Below the pieces are notes generated by a model. It was not told where the DNA came from, ran no database searches, and worked only from the letters and a program-made list of their open reading frames with translations. Both the position numbers and the translations under genes were made by a program. Shown one piece after another: positions 60,550-64,000 of a stretch of 64,000 nt of DNA. This stretch comes from CAADGY01 sp900696665 (GTDB taxonomy: Bacteria; Acidobacteriota; Terriglobia; Bryobacterales; Bryobacteraceae), in assembly GCA_035063885.1 (NCBI GenBank), contig JAPSFM010000008.1:37540-101539 (forward strand), given 5' to 3'. The number at the start of each line of letters is the position of its first letter. Within the stretch, counting starts at the first letter, position 1.

Positions 60550-61406
60550 CCCCGGGTCAGCCCGGAACTTCCTTCGGTCACCGACTTCTCGAAGCCGTGT
60601 TGGACGAACAACTCGCCGCCGGATGCCATTTTTCGAAATACCCGCTTCGATATGCCAAATCCCTCAGCAGTTCCGGCAGTGTCCTGGGGTCGCGCGCTAT
60701 TGGGCGTTAACGTAGTTGGGCCGGAAGACGATACTCTCCCCAGCGAGTCGATCGAGCGCGGGAACGCGAAACCGCGAGTTGCCCCGACATGGCGACTGTA
60801 TCGTGCCGTTGTTCGTGGGCGTAGCGCTTGGGTCGGAAACACGTACGACCTATGATTTTCTCCTGCCGTTCCGAGTAGCATAGGAGAGGGAGAATGAAGC
60901 GCGAATCACAGAACTGGGTACCGGTGTCCGCAAGCGGACCTTCGATCGCTCGCGCTTTCAACCTCCCGCGTGGGGTGCTGCGCTGAAACGACTGCACCAA
61001 GTCCTGCGGTCAGAATGCCTCCTGGCGTGTCTGATTGTTATCCCGCTCACCGGGGTTACGTATCAAACGGATGATGCAGGACCGCGCCTCCGCACCGCCC
61101 ATACGCCCTTTAGTGCAACGGACGCCCGCCAGCGTGAACAAGCGCTTCTGAACTTACACGACTGCGAGGGAAATCTCCGGGCGTCGTTTCAAGCATCTGC
61201 CGCGTTGGCCTTCGCGCGAATCGGCGTACATCGGTTGCACGCCGGTGCCAACATTTTCTTTAGTGATTCCGGCCCTCGGCAATCCGGCGCGATACGCTCT
61301 GCGCCTGGCCGGTCCCCTCCCCACATTGGCTGACTCCATAACGAGCGGAAGTGTGCCCCGCGGACCCGCGCCGTGGGAATTTGAATTCTGAATTGGGAGA
61401 AGGAAT
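60550..61406. other. Gene-poor 857-bp intergenic region
   Basis: A short hairpin (CCGGG 60552-60556 with CCCGG 60561-60565) directly follows the large gene and may be a weak terminator. Short open frames exist on both strands but none has convincing composition. At 60894-60986 a 30-codon frame follows a good GGAGAGGGAGA site. In another plus frame, 60884-61333 is open for about 150 codons with no ATG, GTG or TTG start; it includes a hydrophobic stretch (ECLLACLIVIPLTGV). It may be the remains of a decayed gene. Nothing can be named. Confidence 0.5.
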
Positions 61407-64000
61407 ATGCCAAGGAAACTGCGTTGGAAGTGGCTGGCGATTGTCGCCGTCGTGGCGTTATGTGTGACTGGAGTAACCGGCCTACCGGCCTCATTCGCCG
61501 AACTGGCTAGGAATTGGAGAGAGAACATCCGGCTGGGGCTGGACCTGAAAGGTGGCAGCCATATCGTGCTGCAAATCCAGGTGCAGGATGCCTTCAAGGC
61601 CGAGGCAGATCGCGTCATCGAGCAGGTGAAGGACCTGCTCTCGAAAAACAATATCCAGTACAGCTCCATAGACCGCAACGACCCCGGCTCGGCCGATACT
61701 GCCGCTACCATCCAGGTGAGCATCAAAGGTGTGCCTGCCGCGAGAGCAGCAGATGTTCGGCGACTGATTAACGATACGGCGGGCCAGCAGTGGGTCCTGG
61801 CCTCTGAAAGCCCTACGGGCTACCGTCTGAACCTTCGCCCGGAAGCGGTGGTTGCTTTGCGAAACGACACCCTAAGCCAGACCATGAATACTCTTGAAAA
61901 GCGAGTCAACGGTCTGGGTGTTGCCGAGGCGAGCATTCAACGGCGGGGCGGAACCGAAGGTGAAGCGGAAATCGTGGTTCAGTTGCCTGGCGTCGACGAC
62001 CCGGCGCGTGTCAAATCGATTCTTCAGACATCGGCGCTGCTGGAACTGGCCGAAGTGATTGGCGGTCCGTATCCGTCAAGAGAGGAGGCGCTCAGCCAGA
62101 ACGGCGGCATCCTGCCTTTGAACTCCCGCCTGGTTCCAGAGTCTCCGCGGGGAGGATCGAGAGCAGGATGGTGTATTCTGGCCCGTTCTCCTGTAGTTAC
62201 GGGCCGCGACCTCCGAAATGCGCAGGCGCAGCAGAACGCCGCCAATCGGACTTGGGAAACCAGTTTCGTTCTGACTCAAGATGCCGCGCGCCGGTTCGAG
62301 CGATTCACGGGAGCTCACATCGGCGACCGGCTCGCAATCGTGCTGGACAACACGGTTCTGAGCGCACCAACAATCGAGGCCAAAATCAGCGACAACGGTG
62401 TAATCACGAACCTGGGCTCGCAGGAGGACGCTTCGGATCTCGCCCTTAACCTGCGATCCGGGTCTCTGCCGGCCGGCGTCAAGATCGGGGAAGAACGAAC
62501 CGTGGGTGCTTCGCTGGGTGCGGATTCGATTCGGCGGGGCGTTACCGCCGGACTGGCCGGGCTGGCGCTGGTGATCGCATCGATGATCGGATACTACCGT
62601 GGCGCGGGCTGGAACGCCGTGTTGGCGCTCTTGCTGAACACCATCATGACTGTCGCCGCTTTGAGCTATATCGATGCAACCTGGACGTTGCCCGGGATCG
62701 CGGGCCTGGTGTTGTCCATCGGCATGGCGGTCGATTCCAATGTCCTTATCTTCGAGCGCATCAAGGAGGAGATCCGCGCTGGTAAAGCCGTGCCTGCCGC
62801 GATCTCGGCAGGCTTTGACCGCGCTTTGGTAACGATCATCGATACACACGTCACCACTGTGGTGGCGAGCGCGTTTCTATTCCTGTTCGGCACTGGTCCG
62901 GTGCGGGGTTTCGCCGTAACCCTTGTCATCGGACTGATCGCAAACCTATTTACAGCAGTGTTCGTTTCGCGAGCCATCTTCGATTTGAAGCTATGGCGGC
63001 ATCCGCGCCTTGACTCGCTCAGCATCGGAAAAGAGTTGTTCAAGCAAACCAGCATCGACTTCCTTTCGAAACGCACCTGGACCCTGGGGCTCTCCACGGC
63101 GGCCGTCGTGCTCAGTATCGGGGCTCTTGCGGTGAAGGGAGGACCAAGGTATGGCCTGGACTTCCGTGGCGGCACCGAGATGTACGTACGTTTCGATCCT
63201 AAGCCGTCCATCGACGATGTTCGCGAAGCTCTCTCAGAACTGAATGCCAGCCTGCAAGAGACAACCGCGGGACGGGGCGAGTTTATCATCGGCACGGAGT
63301 TGTCGGATGAAAGCAGCCTGGAGCAGGCCCGTCAAGCCGTAGAGGGCGCACTTCGCGGAAAATACGCGAATCTCGGTGGCAAACTCGATCTCAATAACGC
63401 CAGCCAGTCCACACTGGCAGATCGCCTGCGAGATACACTTCCTTCGGCCGGCGTGAATCTTGGCGAGGAAGAGCTTCAAGCTCTGGTATCGCGGATCCTA
63501 GGCTATCGCGATCGGGAGAAAGGCGGCATTATCCGCAACCTGGATGAACTCGCTGCCGTGACGGGTGTGGATCAGAACGTGTTGAATGCAATTCGCCGGG
63601 AGTGCGGAGTCAGCAGCTTCAATATCCGCCAGGTAGGGATTGTCGGGCCGCGCGCCGGTGAGCAACTCCGGCGGCAGGCCCTGCTCGCTACTGCCTGCGC
63701 CCTTGGGGGCATGTTGATCTATATCGCATTCCGGTTCCAGTTGATTTCCGGAGCGGCTGCCATCATTGCCACGATACACGACGTGATCATCACGCTTGGC
63801 CTGTTCGCTATAACCAATCGCGAAATCGACTTAACGATTATTGCCGCGCTGCTGACTCTCATCGGCTACTCCATGAACGACAAGATCGTCGTATTCGATC
63901 GTGTGCGGGAGAACATGCGAGGAAAGAGGATTCGAGGTACGTCGTTCCTTGGTCTGGTTAACCAGTCGATCAATCAGACGCTCAGCCGGACCCTGCTAAC
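61407..64000 (+). CDS. secDF: SecD-SecF fusion protein translocase subunit (3' end beyond window)
   Basis: At least 864 codons are open from the ATG at 61407 (AAGGA upstream). The SecD half (residues ~1-490) has 'IRLGLDLKGGSHIVLQIQV', 'VNGLGVAEASIQRRG', 'LRSGSLPAGVKIGEERTVG' and 'GLVLSIGMAVDSNVLIFERI'. The SecF half begins near residue 545 with 'TSIDFLSKRTWTLGLSTAAV' and has 'YGLDFRGGTEMYVRF', 'VGIVGPRAGEQLRRQALL' and 'LIGYSMNDKIVVFDRVRENM'. SecDF uses the proton gradient to pull proteins across the inner membrane. Residues ~658-740 hold an unusual helix-hairpin-helix-like insert in the first SecF periplasmic domain. Confidence 0.93.
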   Translation, partial: MPRKLRWKWLAIVAVVALCVTGVTGLPASFAELARNWRENIRLGLDLKGGSHIVLQIQVQDAFKAEADRVIEQVKDLLSKNNIQYSSIDRNDPGSADTAATIQVSIKGVPAARAADVRRLINDTAGQQWVLASESPTGYRLNLRPEAVVALRNDTLSQTMNTLEKRVNGLGVAEASIQRRGGTEGEAEIVVQLPGVDDPARVKSILQTSALLELAEVIGGPYPSREEALSQNGGILPLNSRLVPESPRGGSRAGWCILARSPVVTGRDLRNAQAQQNAANRTWETSFVLTQDAARRFERFTGAHIGDRLAIVLDNTVLSAPTIEAKISDNGVITNLGSQEDASDLALNLRSGSLPAGVKIGEERTVGASLGADSIRRGVTAGLAGLALVIASMIGYYRGAGWNAVLALLLNTIMTVAALSYIDATWTLPGIAGLVLSIGMAVDSNVLIFERIKEEIRAGKAVPAAISAGFDRALVTIIDTHVTTVVASAFLFLFGTGPVRGFAVTLVIGLIANLFTAVFVSRAIFDLKLWRHPRLDSLSIGKELFKQTSIDFLSKRTWTLGLSTAAVVLSIGALAVKGGPRYGLDFRGGTEMYVRFDPKPSIDDVREALSELNASLQETTAGRGEFIIGTELSDESSLEQARQAVEGALRGKYANLGGKLDLNNASQSTLADRLRDTLPSAGVNLGEEELQALVSRILGYRDREKGGIIRNLDELAAVTGVDQNVLNAIRRECGVSSFNIRQVGIVGPRAGEQLRRQALLATACALGGMLIYIAFRFQLISGAAAIIATIHDVIITLGLFAITNREIDLTIIAALLTLIGYSMNDKIVVFDRVRENMRGKRIRGTSFLGLVNQSINQTLSRTLL

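Noticed and set aside
60652..60855. Plus-strand frame of 67 codons in the gene-poor gap, and a longer minus-strand frame over it (60486-60881)
   Set aside because: Both have shadow-like composition and no ribosome site; the minus-strand frame also overlaps the end of the large gene.
1..64000. CRISPR arrays, insertion sequences, rRNA operons, integrases or att sites
   Set aside because: I scanned for regular direct repeats, terminal inverted repeats with transposase frames, and rRNA/tRNA signatures and found none that could be supported.

Overview
The window reads as a chromosomal segment of an Acidobacteriota genome, most likely a Bryobacterales/'Solibacter'-type bacterium. Two lineage-typical families support this: the Solibacter-type repeat/adhesin-like protein at 6.2-7.9 kb and the acidobacterial VWFA-related protein at 18.5-19.6 kb. 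Moderately high G+C, frequent GTG/TTG starts, many small overlapping operons and many Tat- or Sec-exported enzymes fit the same picture. I see no rRNA, tRNA, CRISPR array, insertion sequence or recognisable complete prophage. Family names come from motif recognition and memory of the families; no database search was run.

Layout. 0-3.7 kb (minus): surface-polysaccharide operon of a GT4 glycosyltransferase, a DUF3108 protein and a glycosyltransferase-methyltransferase fusion that leaves the window. 3.8-7.9 kb: threonine synthase, lytic transglycosylase, OsmC and the Solibacter-type surface protein. 8.0-12.1 kb: three-subunit Tat-exported molybdenum hydroxylase with a small Cys-rich gene at its end and a strong terminator. 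12.2-16.5 kb: DUF1326, alpha/beta hydrolase, lipoprotein, geranylgeranyl-reductase-like flavoprotein, HemL. 16.5-20.9 kb: MauE-like redox membrane protein, MogA/MoaB, VWFA protein, MEMO-family protein. 20.9-24.4 kb: dihydropteridine-reductase-like SDR, pterin-carbinolamine dehydratase, and a fusion of a beta-lactamase-fold serine hydrolase with a NamZ-type (DUF1343) muramidase. 24.4-27.6 kb: AT-hook protein and two transporters. 27.9-33.8 kb: TPR protein, bifunctional nuclease, MiaB, an apparently exported radical-SAM protein, AhpD-like and DUF2934 proteins. 33.9-41 kb: DUF1080, GltS, UbiD, FabG, DUF4159, a frameshifted SYLF protein, sugar epimerase. 41-46.4 kb: M14 peptidase, UroD-fold protein, GlcD-like oxidase, TlpA-like thioredoxin. 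46.4-50.2 kb: two tandem 6-pyruvoyltetrahydropterin-synthase-like genes, FolE, a hypothetical, and a PduS/PduT-like microcompartment electron-transfer pair. 50.2-56.8 kb: membrane protein, CadC-like regulator, orphan IorB-type molybdenum hydroxylase, GMC oxidoreductase with gluconate-dehydrogenase subunit 3. 57.4-60.5 kb: a 1043-residue protein with phage-structural-like modules. 60.5-61.4 kb: gene-poor gap. 61.4 kb to the end: SecD-SecF fusion leaving the window.

How the genes may work together. Three points stand out. First, pterin chemistry occurs at two loci: synthesis (FolE plus two PTPS-like proteins, one without the usual catalytic Cys) and recycling (a DHPR-like SDR next to PCD). This suggests a tetrahydrobiopterin-like cofactor whose consumer is not in the window. 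Second, a PduS/PduT pair occurs without any other microcompartment gene. Third, molybdenum/flavin oxidoreductases are abundant and mostly exported, in line with a MogA-type gene being present. A clear one-base frameshift is visible at the end of the SYLF gene.
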